Origin: Rhodococcus sp. OK302
GTDB taxonomy: Bacteria > Actinomycetota > Actinomycetes > Mycobacteriales > Mycobacteriaceae
DNA: 64,000 bases
Direction: 5' to 3'
Assembly (NCBI RefSeq): GCF_002245895.1
Contig: NZ_NPJZ01000001.1
Location: 2,826,501 to 2,890,500 of the forward strand
This document shows positions 1 through 8,100 of the stretch, piece after piece; within the stretch, counting starts at the first letter, position 1, and the number at the start of each line of letters is the position of its first letter. The notes under the pieces were generated by a model. The model ran no database searches. It saw only the letters and a program-made list of their open reading frames with translations, and was not told the origin of the DNA. The translations under genes were made by a program, and so were the position numbers.

Positions 1-645
1 AAAATCGTCGAGAAGCGCATCTCGGACGGTCCCTTCACCTCGTTTCTGGACCTGACCGGAAGGGTGGAACTCACTACGGCGCAAGCAGAATCGCTGGCAA
101 CAGCCGGTGCGCTCGCCAGCTTCGGGATTTCGCGTCGAGAAGCGTTGTGGGCTGCGGGCGCTGCGGCAGCGGAGCGTCCGGATCGTTTACCGGGAATCGG
201 CGCTTCGGTTACGGCTCCCACCTTGCCCGGCATGAGCGACGTGGAATTGGCGTCGGCGGATGTGTGGGCGACCGGCGTTTCTCCCGGCACCTTCCCGACA
301 CAATTCCTTCGCAAGCAACTCGATGCCTTGGGGGTAGTACCGGCCAACGGTTTGCTCGACGTTCCGGACGGCGATCGAGTGCTGGTCGGGGGAGCGGTGA
401 CGCACCGCCAACGGCCGGCGACGGCGGGAGGTGTCACGTTCATCAACCTCGAGGACGAAACCGGGATGGTCAACGTGGTGTGTTCGGTGGGGCTGTGGGC
501 GAGGTATCGAAAGCTCGCAAACACGTCGCCGGCTCTCCTGATTCGGGGAAAAGTTCAAAACGCCGAAGGTGCCGTCACGGTTGTGGCAGATCGGATGCAG
601 CGGATGGATCTGCGAGTCGCCGCCACTTCTCGGGATTTTCGTTGA
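1..645 (+). CDS. dnaE2: Error-prone DNA polymerase DnaE2 (ImuC), C-terminal fragment
   Basis: The reading frame is open from base 1, so the gene begins before the window; only the last 214 codons are present. DnaE2 is the alpha-subunit-like translesion polymerase of the actinobacterial SOS mutasome, working with ImuA' and ImuB. The fragment starts in the helix-hairpin-helix-like part (SFLDLTGRVELTTAQAESL) and continues into the OB-fold, seen as GVTFINLEDETGMVNVV and later ALLIRGKVQNAEGAVTVVA. The ending RDFR matches the C-terminus I remember for mycobacterial DnaE2. Replicative DnaE1 does not end this way. Promoter and catalytic palm lie outside the window. Confidence 0.93.
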   Translation, partial: KIVEKRISDGPFTSFLDLTGRVELTTAQAESLATAGALASFGISRREALWAAGAAAAERPDRLPGIGASVTAPTLPGMSDVELASADVWATGVSPGTFPTQFLRKQLDALGVVPANGLLDVPDGDRVLVGGAVTHRQRPATAGGVTFINLEDETGMVNVVCSVGLWARYRKLANTSPALLIRGKVQNAEGAVTVVADRMQRMDLRVAATSRDFR

Positions 646-749
646 ATCGAACTCTGTCGCGGGTCAGTCGTCCCGTCCGGCCTCTACCGCGCCGCGTACC
701 GTTATGCCTGATACCGGCAACGGCACACAAGAAGGTAGGACAAAGAGCA

Positions 750-1061
750 ATGTTGGAAGTCGACTTGAATGCACTGGAAGCGGCACTGGCGACGGGTGCG
801 CCGTTGATCGATGTTCGGGAAGCCGACGAGTTCGCTCAGGTGCGTGTTCCCGGCGCGGTGCTGATCCCGATGAGCGAGTTCGTTGCGCGTCTGGGTGAGA
901 TTCCCGAAGCGGAAACCGTCTATGTGATCTGTGCGGTCGGCGGACGTAGTTTGCAGGTCGCCGAGTACTTGCAGGGCCGCGACATCAACGCTGTATCGGT
1001 TCGGGGCGGAACGATGGAGTGGTTCCAGTCCGGTCGTAAGGTCGAGACCGGCGAGGTCTGA
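750..1061 (+). CDS. Single-domain rhodanese-like protein
   Basis: 103 residues forming one rhodanese domain, which transfers sulfane sulfur via a catalytic cysteine. The signature is visible: LIDVREADEFAQVRVPGA early, then an active-site loop CAVGGRS with the candidate persulfide Cys61. The start is ATG 750, preceded by GAAGGTAGGA at 731-740, a good ribosome binding site; the frame is open much further upstream but that part overlaps dnaE2 and does not resemble protein. It is probably cytoplasmic (no signal peptide). Substrate is unknown; the loop length (CxxxGRS) fits single-domain GlpE/PspE-like enzymes rather than Cdc25-type phosphatases. Confidence 0.9.
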   Translation: MLEVDLNALEAALATGAPLIDVREADEFAQVRVPGAVLIPMSEFVARLGEIPEAETVYVICAVGGRSLQVAEYLQGRDINAVSVRGGTMEWFQSGRKVETGEV

Positions 1062-1074
1062 TTCTCCGGTCGGG

Positions 1075-2160
1075 CTAGGCGGCGGCCGGCAGGACGCCAC
1101 TGCGGATCGAAGCCACGGTGCGGCTTGCCACCGTCGCCCAGATGGGGATCAGTGCAACCAACAACGTGACGGCCACAGCGAGAACCAACGGCGAACCGGT
1201 AGCGACTCCGAAGGCGCTGGCGCCGACGGCACAGGCGCCGATCGGGAAGGTGAAACTCCACCACCCGAGCGAGAAGGACAGGCCGCGTCGGAGTGCCTGA
1301 ACGGTGATCGTCGTGACGGTGATGAACGCGACCACACCGAGCGCTCCGACGACGGTGCCGTAGGCAAGCCCGAACGTGTGCAGAGCGGCGGCTGTGTGTG
1401 CGTCGAGAACATCCTGCGACGCTGCGGCCAGGAGGTTGGAGGCACCGATCGACTGGCCGATCACGCCCAGTGGAATCCACAGTGAGGGAATGGCATTGAA
1501 CGGAATCGCATCAACTCCGCGAGCACGATTGTCTGCGAACTGGCGAGCGACAGCGACGATGATGACGATCGCTGCCGTCAGTGCCATCGCGAACAGGATG
1601 TAACAGAACACGAGAACCGACGTGCGCAGCGCACCTTCGGAGAGATGCGACGTGACCGCCGCTCCTGTCGTGGCGGAGACCATCGGCGGTACGACGGGCA
1701 TGAGCCAGAACGGCATAGCCGGCGCCATGCCGCCGTCGCGGGCCAACCGAACCATCATGACGACGTACGTGCCGAGACCCAGCGCGGTGCCCAGAACCCA
1801 CAGCGTTAGTGAGATGGCGATTGCGACGCCATGGCCGAGAAAGATCTGACCGGTGGTGCCGGTCGCAGAACCCACGGTCAGCAGGGCCATTGCCACGGCC
1901 CCGTAGAACGGGAACATTGCTGGGCTACGCAGGTACGCCAGAGCTTGATCGCGATGCGATGTCCAATGCGCGGCAAAAGCGCCCACCAACGCGAACAAGA
2001 TGGCAACAGCCAGGAACCAGAAGACCTCTGCCACTACCTTCAACGCCGCGATCTCGGGTTCGAGGGAGGCCGCTGCCACCGACACGATTCCGGTTCCCAT
2101 CGCAGCCGCGAACCAATTCGGGGTGATGTGTGCGAAGGCGGACTGCGGTGCGGTGTTCAT
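1075..2160 (-). CDS. TDT-family transporter (TehA/Mae1/sulfite-exporter type)
   Basis: 361 residues, almost entirely hydrophobic with about ten transmembrane segments. The N-terminus HITPNWFAAAMGTGIVSVAA is the hallmark of the tellurite-resistance/dicarboxylate transporter family, which includes TehA, yeast Mae1 and the sulfite pump Ssu1. I start at ATG 2160 because the family motif begins within 15 residues of it; the frame extends to 2649 but that extension runs through the divergent LysR gene. It is transcribed away from that LysR gene, so it is the likely regulatory target. Substrate cannot be decided from sequence: malate-type, sulfite or another anion are all possible. Confidence 0.88.
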   Translation of the reverse strand: MNTAPQSAFAHITPNWFAAAMGTGIVSVAAASLEPEIAALKVVAEVFWFLAVAILFALVGAFAAHWTSHRDQALAYLRSPAMFPFYGAVAMALLTVGSATGTTGQIFLGHGVAIAISLTLWVLGTALGLGTYVVMMVRLARDGGMAPAMPFWLMPVVPPMVSATTGAAVTSHLSEGALRTSVLVFCYILFAMALTAAIVIIVAVARQFADNRARGVDAIPFNAIPSLWIPLGVIGQSIGASNLLAAASQDVLDAHTAAALHTFGLAYGTVVGALGVVAFITVTTITVQALRRGLSFSLGWWSFTFPIGACAVGASAFGVATGSPLVLAVAVTLLVALIPIWATVASRTVASIRSGVLPAAA

Positions 2161-2214
2161 AGACTCGAGTCTGACCGGAGCCGATTCGTGCCGGTAGACG
2201 GCTCGATCTTGAAT

Positions 2215-2237
2215 ACCCACAATTGGCGGTTGTGGGT
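2215..2237. promoter_or_regulatory. Likely LysR operator, perfect inverted repeat
   Basis: ACCCACAA, seven bases, TTGTGGGT: a perfect 8-base inverted repeat in the 90-base gap between the TDT transporter and its divergent LysR gene. It ends two bases before the LysR gene's -10 hexamer, so a bound regulator would block its own promoter, which is typical LysR autorepression. It does not show the classic T-N11-A spacing centre unambiguously. Confidence 0.55.
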
Positions 2238-2238
2238 C

Positions 2239-2244
2239 TAATCT
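2239..2244 (+). promoter_or_regulatory. -10 hexamer TAATCT of leaderless LysR mRNA
   Basis: TAATCT lies six bases before ATG 2251 with no Shine-Dalgarno between, so transcription probably begins at the start codon itself. Confidence 0.5.
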
Positions 2245-2250
2245 GAACCT

Positions 2251-3159
2251 ATGTTGTCTCCTCGGGTGCCGGAACTCAGTGCGCTGGACGTGCTGCGGTC
2301 GGTAGCTCGACTGGGAAGCATGGGGGCAGCCGGTCGCGAGCACGGACTCAGCCAGCAAGCCGTCAGTGCACGGGTTCGGTCCGTCGAGCGGCAACTCGGA
2401 ATCAAGGTGTTCGATCGAGCCGCCACTGGTGTGCGTCCGACGGCCGAAGGTGGGCTGATCCTCGAATGGGCCAGCCACATACTCGTCACCGCCGAGGAGA
2501 TGGCCTCCGGTGTCGCCGCGCTCCGCGGGGAACGAGACGCAGCAGTCACCGTCGCCGCGAGCATGACCATCGCCGAGTATCTGGTCCCCGGCTGGACCGT
2601 CGCGATGCGTCACAAGTTCCCGAACGTCGTCGCATCGGTCAGTCTCCACAATTCTTCCGACGTGTCAGCTCAGGTCCAGGCCGGCAAAGCTGACATCGGC
2701 TTTGTCGAGGGACCGGACGTGCCGTCGGCGCTCGCGTCGTGTGAAGTGGCGCGAGATCATCTGGTGGTCGTGGTTCCGCCGGAACACGAGTGGGCCCGCG
2801 GCGCACCGGTTCCGATCGCCGAACTCGCGCGCACTCCTCTTATTCAGCGGGAATCCGGATCAGGCACCCGTATGACCCTCGAGAATGCAGTGCCGGGCTG
2901 CGCGCCGCCGATGCTCGAGCTCACCTCGTGCACCGCCGTCAAAGCTGCCGTGGTCGCGGGCAATGCGCCGGCGGTGCTCTCGTCCCTTGCTGTCGCCGCA
3001 GATCTGACCGACGGCAGGCTCGTAGCCGTCAACGTCGAAGGCCTTCGGATGCCCCGACGCCTCCAGGCCGTGTGGGATCCGGTGCGTGGATTACGTGGCG
3101 CCGCAAGAGATTTCCTCGATATTGCGCTCGGATCCAACGCTGCCGTTCACTCGCGCTGA
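2251..3159 (+). CDS. LysR-family transcriptional regulator
   Basis: 302 residues. The N-terminal winged helix-turn-helix is clear: a LysR pattern with GSMGAAGREHGLSQQAVSAR around residues 24-43 and FDRAATGVRPTAEG after it. Residues ~95-295 form the periplasmic-binding-protein-like effector domain. The gene is divergent from the TDT transporter, an arrangement typical of a LysR regulator and its target. The promoter appears leaderless and overlaps a perfect inverted repeat at 2215-2237. Effector unknown; a small anion carried by the transporter would be the natural guess (inference). Confidence 0.93.
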   Translation: MLSPRVPELSALDVLRSVARLGSMGAAGREHGLSQQAVSARVRSVERQLGIKVFDRAATGVRPTAEGGLILEWASHILVTAEEMASGVAALRGERDAAVTVAASMTIAEYLVPGWTVAMRHKFPNVVASVSLHNSSDVSAQVQAGKADIGFVEGPDVPSALASCEVARDHLVVVVPPEHEWARGAPVPIAELARTPLIQRESGSGTRMTLENAVPGCAPPMLELTSCTAVKAAVVAGNAPAVLSSLAVAADLTDGRLVAVNVEGLRMPRRLQAVWDPVRGLRGAARDFLDIALGSNAAVHSR

Positions 3160-3163
3160 CAGG

Positions 3164-3628
3164 TTAGACCGCACCCTTGAAGCCGTGCTGACGCCAGGCC
3201 TCATACGTCACGAGTGCTGCTGCGTTGGACAGGTTGAGTGACCGTCGGCCGGGGAGCATCGGAATCCGCAGGCATTCGGTGATGTGAGCGTCCGCCAACA
3301 CTTCCTCGGACAAACCCGTCGGCTCGGGACCGAACAGCAAGACATCGCCGGGTTGATAGGCAATGTCGGCATACGACGTAGTTGCGTACGCGGTGAACGC
3401 GAACACCCGCGCCGGGAGGACTGCATCCCACGCGGCCGCAAGATTCTCGTGAACGGTGACCGATGCGAGATCGTGGTAATCCAAGCCTGCTCGTTTGAGC
3501 TTCGGTTCGGACAGGTCGAACCCAAGCGGGCCCACCAGGTGCAGTTCACAACCGGTTCCCGCGACCATGCGGATCGCGTTTCCGGTATTGGGTGGGATTC
3601 GGGGCTCGTGGAACATCACTCTGAACAC
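3164..3628 (-). CDS. trmL: tRNA (cytidine(34)-2'-O)-methyltransferase, SPOUT family
   Basis: TrmL methylates the 2'-O of the wobble nucleotide in certain leucine tRNAs using SAM. The family N-terminus FHEPRIPPNTGNAIR, then LKRAGLDYHDL and the knotted SAM site LLFGPEPTGLSEE and IPMLPGRRSLNLSNAA, are all present; about 154 residues matches the family length. The frame can be extended to ATG 3682, but that adds 18 residues unlike the family and has no ribosome binding site. GTG 3628 has AGGG upstream and places the conserved motif right at the N-terminus, so I prefer it. Convergent with the LysR gene, four bases apart. Confidence 0.9.
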   Translation of the reverse strand: MFRVMFHEPRIPPNTGNAIRMVAGTGCELHLVGPLGFDLSEPKLKRAGLDYHDLASVTVHENLAAAWDAVLPARVFAFTAYATTSYADIAYQPGDVLLFGPEPTGLSEEVLADAHITECLRIPMLPGRRSLNLSNAAALVTYEAWRQHGFKGAV

Positions 3629-3691
3629 CACCGGAACCCTACCGTGCCTGGCTGACGTGGCTACGAAGCCGACCTTTGCCATTTAGGTAAT

Positions 3692-3705
3692 AAACCAGAC
3701 GGTTT
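3692..3705. promoter_or_regulatory. AAACC-N4-GGTTT palindrome upstream of the DUF2510 gene
   Basis: AAACCAGACGGTTT lies between divergent trmL and the DUF2510 gene. Its form resembles small TetR-type operators, but no TetR gene is nearby and the stem is only five bases. Confidence 0.25.
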
Positions 3706-3746
3706 GTGAGAACCTATCGGCTGCACTCCTCTCAGAATGGACACCT

Positions 3747-4406
3747 ATGAATCCCCCCGCCGGTTGGAACCCCGATCCCTTCGAGCCCAGCATTGACCGG
3801 TACTGGGACGGTCAGCGGTGGACAGGGGAGACTCGACCCAATGGCGTCGGCGCGTCGACGAGGGTTCCCGGCGCACCGGGTGCACCGGTTCCGGATCCGG
3901 AGGCGCCGGCCGGAAAGCGCAAGTGGCCATGGATTGCCGGTGCTGCGGGCGTGGCAATGGCAGGGTTCGTGGCGATCGGAGTTGCCGGCGGATCAGGGGA
4001 GTCCGAAGGGTCGACGAAGCCCGTAGTGACCTCTTCTACGACAGTGGCCGCGACTACGACGAAAACTACGACTGCAACAACGACGAAGGTCACGACTACG
4101 ACGACGGTTCCGCCGACCACCACCACAGTCCCGCCGACAACAACGACCGTCGCACCGATGCCGTTGGTCCCACAGGTGCAAGCGACTACGACGACGCCTT
4201 ACGTTCCGCCGGCACCGGCCTATGTGCCACCGCCGACGACCGAACCCGCGTATGTTCCGCCGCCTGCCAAAGCGCCGAATGCCAGCGTGTACTACGCGAA
4301 CTGCACGGAAGTGAAGGCGGCTGGTGCGGCACCGATCTACCGGGGTGAACCCGGATACGCGCCGAAGCTTGATCGCGACAACGACGGAATAGCTTGCGAC
4401 AAGTAG
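3747..4406 (+). CDS. DUF2510 / excalibur-domain membrane-anchored protein
   Basis: 219 residues with a clear order: an N-terminal DUF2510 motif (PPAGWNPDPFEPSIDRYWDG, residues ~3-22, then WTGETRP), a basic-flanked transmembrane segment about residues 53-75 (AGAAGVAMAGFVAIGVAGG), a long Thr/Val then Pro-rich extracellular linker (~85-180), and a C-terminal excalibur calcium-binding domain with the acidic loop DRDNDGIACDK and a matching cysteine in YYANCTEV. Excalibur domains are extracellular Ca-binding modules of unknown role. The Thr-rich linker probably spans the wall. Both ends are recognisable, so it is intact. Confidence 0.88.
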   Translation: MNPPAGWNPDPFEPSIDRYWDGQRWTGETRPNGVGASTRVPGAPGAPVPDPEAPAGKRKWPWIAGAAGVAMAGFVAIGVAGGSGESEGSTKPVVTSSTTVAATTTKTTTATTTKVTTTTTVPPTTTTVPPTTTTVAPMPLVPQVQATTTTPYVPPAPAYVPPPTTEPAYVPPPAKAPNASVYYANCTEVKAAGAAPIYRGEPGYAPKLDRDNDGIACDK

Positions 4407-4448
4407 TCGCTTGAGGCGGTGTCGGTGCTTCGGTGCAGTATGTAGGTC

Positions 4449-5054
4449 ATGCTCCCCGAAGAAACCGACATCGTCGGCGAAGACTATTCCGATGCGCGTT
4501 TGTCCGGCCAGACCTGGAGTCAGCGCACATTCACCAATTGCAATTTCCGCGATGCAGACCTGACGGGCATCAAGACGGAGTCCGTGGTCTTCACCGATTG
4601 TGATTTCACCGGAACCGATTTGGGGGAGTCCGTTCACGTCGGAACGGCGTTCCGGTCATGCAACTTTGCTCGGACAAGCCTGTGGCACAGCACTTTCCGC
4701 AACTGCAGTTTGATGGGTTCAACCTTCGAGGGGTGCCGGATCCGGCCACTGACCCTCGAAGAGGTCGACTTCTCGCTCACCGCTCTGGGCGGCGCCGACC
4801 TGCGCAAGATCGACTTCACGTCCTGCCGGTTCCGCGAAGCGAACCTCGTCCGCACGGATATGCGAGGCGCAATTCTTGCGTCCGCAGATCTCACCGGTGC
4901 TCGGACCGGCGGTCTCAAGCTTGAGGGTGCAGACCTGCGGGGCGCACGTATCGACGCGAGTCTGTGGACTTCCGCCACAGTCGGAAACGCCAAGATCGAA
5001 CTGATGCAGGCGGTGTCGTACGCGTCGGCGCACGGACTGGTTGTGGACATCTAG
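4449..5054 (+). CDS. Pentapeptide-repeat protein
   Basis: 201 residues made of A(D/N)LxX-type pentapeptides: NFRDADLTGIKTESVVFTDC, DFTGTDLGES, NLVRTDMRGA, SADLTGARTGG and LEGADLRGARIDAS. Such proteins fold as right-handed quadrilateral beta-helices. Some (MfpA, Qnr) mimic DNA and protect gyrase from quinolones, but most have no known role and nothing here identifies it as MfpA. No signal peptide, so cytoplasmic. It is followed by a strong bidirectional terminator. Confidence 0.9.
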   Translation: MLPEETDIVGEDYSDARLSGQTWSQRTFTNCNFRDADLTGIKTESVVFTDCDFTGTDLGESVHVGTAFRSCNFARTSLWHSTFRNCSLMGSTFEGCRIRPLTLEEVDFSLTALGGADLRKIDFTSCRFREANLVRTDMRGAILASADLTGARTGGLKLEGADLRGARIDASLWTSATVGNAKIELMQAVSYASAHGLVVDI

Positions 5055-5080
5055 AAGGCATTCCCTAGCAGACGGCATAA

Positions 5081-5110
5081 GGCGGGTCGTAGCTTCCGCT
5101 ACGACCCGCC
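5081..5110. terminator. Bidirectional terminator hairpin
   Basis: A perfect 13-base stem, GGCGGGTCGTAGC with GCTACGACCCGCC, around a TTCC loop, between two convergent genes. The U-tract is poor on both sides, common in high-GC actinobacteria. Confidence 0.75.
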
Positions 5111-5139
5111 CTAGTTCTGCTGACTAACTCAGGTGGTGA

Positions 5140-8100
5140 TTACTCACTAGCGTTTCGGCGACGGAGGAGCACTCCGCCGAGGGCCAGTGCGGCCAGCAAG
5201 ACCACACCGCCCGCCACGAGAAGACCGGTGTTCACGCCGGATTCGCCCGCGCCGCCGCCGGAGTCAATCCGTGCGCCGTTGCCGTCGTATCCGTTGCCGT
5301 TGCCGTTGCCGGACTGGGCGACGTTGCCGCCACTGGTGTTGCCACCGACATCGTTACCGCCACCGGTGTTGCCGCCGTTGCCGTTGCCACCGGCGTTGCC
5401 GCCATCGGTGTTACCGCCGTTGTCGCCACCGCCGCCGTTGGCCGGCTGGCCGTTGGACGACCCGCCGTCAAGCGATCCGCCCGGGTTCAGGGAGCCCAGT
5501 CCGCCGTCGCCACCCGGGATGGGGATCGGGATGGGCAGAGGCAGGATGTTGGGCAAGCCCTTGCGCTTGATGATCTTCTCGGAAGGCTTGCTTTCGATGG
5601 GATCGCCCTGGACGGTCGTGCCCGTGGCGATTGCCCGGTCGGTGACGGAGCCGTAGAGCTTGTCCACGAAGGATGTCGTGTACTCGGCGGTGCAGGTCAT
5701 GGACTTGCCCGGTGCCAGGGAGGGCTCGGGGCAGCTGACCGCGCTGAGGTTTTTAGCCTCGGCGGGGGCGACCTGCTCATCGGTGATCTTCACGTCATTC
5801 ACCGTGAGGTTTCCGGTGTTGATCACCAGGAACTCGTAGGGGATCTTCTCGCCGACGCGCGGAAGCTCGGTCGCGGTCGAGGACTTCACCACGGTGAGCT
5901 CAGCCTTGCCGCCGGTGGTGGTGATCTCCTTCTCCGATGCGGGGGTCAGCACCGGATCGCCCTGGGGCGAGGTGCCCGACGCGACTGCCGCGTCGACGAG
6001 CTTGCCGTGGTCGAAGTCAGCCTGGGCCACGCGGTACTCCGCCGTGCAGTCCATCGACTTGCCGGGGGCCAGCGAGGACTCTGGGCACTTGACCTCGGTC
6101 AGGTTCGCCGGGTTGGCGGGAGCGATCTGCTCATCGGTGACCTTGAGATCCTTCATAGTCACGTTACCGGTGTTGGTCACCGAGAACGTGTAGGGAACAA
6201 CCTGGCCGACCTCGCTGATCGCGGCCGTCTTCGACGACTTCACGACTGCCAGATCAGGGTTGGTGCCCGTCGCGGTGATTTCCTTCTCCGCCGGTGGGCT
6301 CGTCGCAGGCTCGCCCTTGGGGGACTTGCCGGTGGCGACAGCGGTGTCGGCGAGCTTGCCGTGGTCGTAGTCCGCCTGGGAGACGGTGTACTCCGCGTTG
6401 CACGTGGTGGAGATGCCGGGAGCCAGAGTGGTCTCCTTGCAGGTGACCGGACTCAGGTTTTTGTTGTCGGCGGGTGCGACCTGGGTGTCCTCGACCTTGA
6501 TGTCCTTCATGGTCACGTTGCCGTTGTTGGTGACCTGGAAGGCGTACGGAATCTTCTGTCCCGGACCCGTGATCTCGGTAGCAGTCGACGACTTCACTAC
6601 TGCCAGTGAGGGATTGGCTCCCGAGGAGACGATCTCCTTCTCGCCCGGCGGGGTGGTCACCGGAGTGTCCTTCGGATCCTCGCCTGTCGCCGTCGCCACG
6701 TCCTTGATGGAGCCGTGATCGAAGTCGGCCTGGGAGACCGTGTACTCGGCGGTGCACTTCATCGACTTGCCCGGTGCCAGCTCGGTTCCGGGGCAGACGA
6801 TCGGGCTGAGGTTCTTGTCCTCGGCGGGAGCGGTCTGCTTGTCGGTGACCTTGATTTTCTTCATGGTCACGTTGCCGGTGTTGGTGATGTCGAAGGTGTA
6901 GGGCACCTTCTGGCCGGCACCGGTGATCGCCGTCGCGGTCGAGGACTTGACGATCTTGAGCGCGCCTTCGGCACCGGTCACGCCGACGCTGAGAGTCGAC
7001 TCGTTGCTCACGACGTCGATGTTCATTGGCGCCTTCGCCGTGGCCTCCGCTATGTCCGTGACCGAGCCATGATCGAAATCGGCCTGCGAGACGGTGTACT
7101 CGGCCGAGCAGTCCGTGGACTGGCCCGGAGCCAAGGAGGTTGCCGGGCAGACAACCTTGCTCAGGTTCTTATTGTCGGCGGGTGTGACCTGTGTGTCCTG
7201 CACGTTCACGTTGTTGAGCGTGACGTTGCCGGTGTTCTTCACCGTGAACTTGTAAGGCACCTTCTGGCCGACGGACGTGATGTCCTTGGCGGTGGAGGAC
7301 TTGGCGACCGTCATCGATGTCACGGCGCCGACGACCGGGATTTCCTTCTCCGACGGGGGCGTGACGATCGGTGTGCCGCCCGGGTTGTTACTGGTGACGG
7401 TGGCGACGTCCTTGACCTTGCCGTGGTCGAAGTCGGCCTGGGAGACCGTGTATTCGGCGGCGCAGGTCATGGACTTGCCCGGGTCCAGGGTGGTGGCGGG
7501 GCAGCTGATCGCGCTGAGGTTCTTGTCCTCGGCGGGTGCGGTCTGCTTGTCGGTGACCTTGATGTCCTTGGCGGTCAAGGTGCCGTTGTTCTTGACCTCG
7601 AACTTGTAGGGGACCTTCTGGCCGACGTTCTTGATTTCCTTGGTGTCGGTGGACTTGAGGATGGAGACGTCAGCCTTGCCGCCGACGACGGGGATTTCTT
7701 TCTCCGACGGGGGCGTGGTGATCGGCTTGTCACTCGGATCCTTGGACGTCATGGTGGCGACGTCCTTGATCTTGCCGTGGTCGAAGTCGGCCTGGGAGAC
7801 TGTGTATTCCGCGGTGCAGGTCATGGACTTGCCCGGGTCCAGGGTGGTGGCGGGGCAGCTGATCGGGCTGAGGTTTTTGTCCTCGGCGGGTGCGGTCTGC
7901 TTGTCGGTGACTTTGATGTCCTTGGCGGTCACAGTGCCCTTGTTGGTGACCTCGAACTTGTAGGGGACCTTCTGTCCGACGGCCGTGATCTCCTTGGTGT
8001 CGGTGGACTTGAGGATGGAGACGTCACCCTTGCCACCGACGACGGGGATTTCCTTCTCCGACGGGGGCGTGGTGATCGGGGTGCCGCCGGGATCCTTGGA

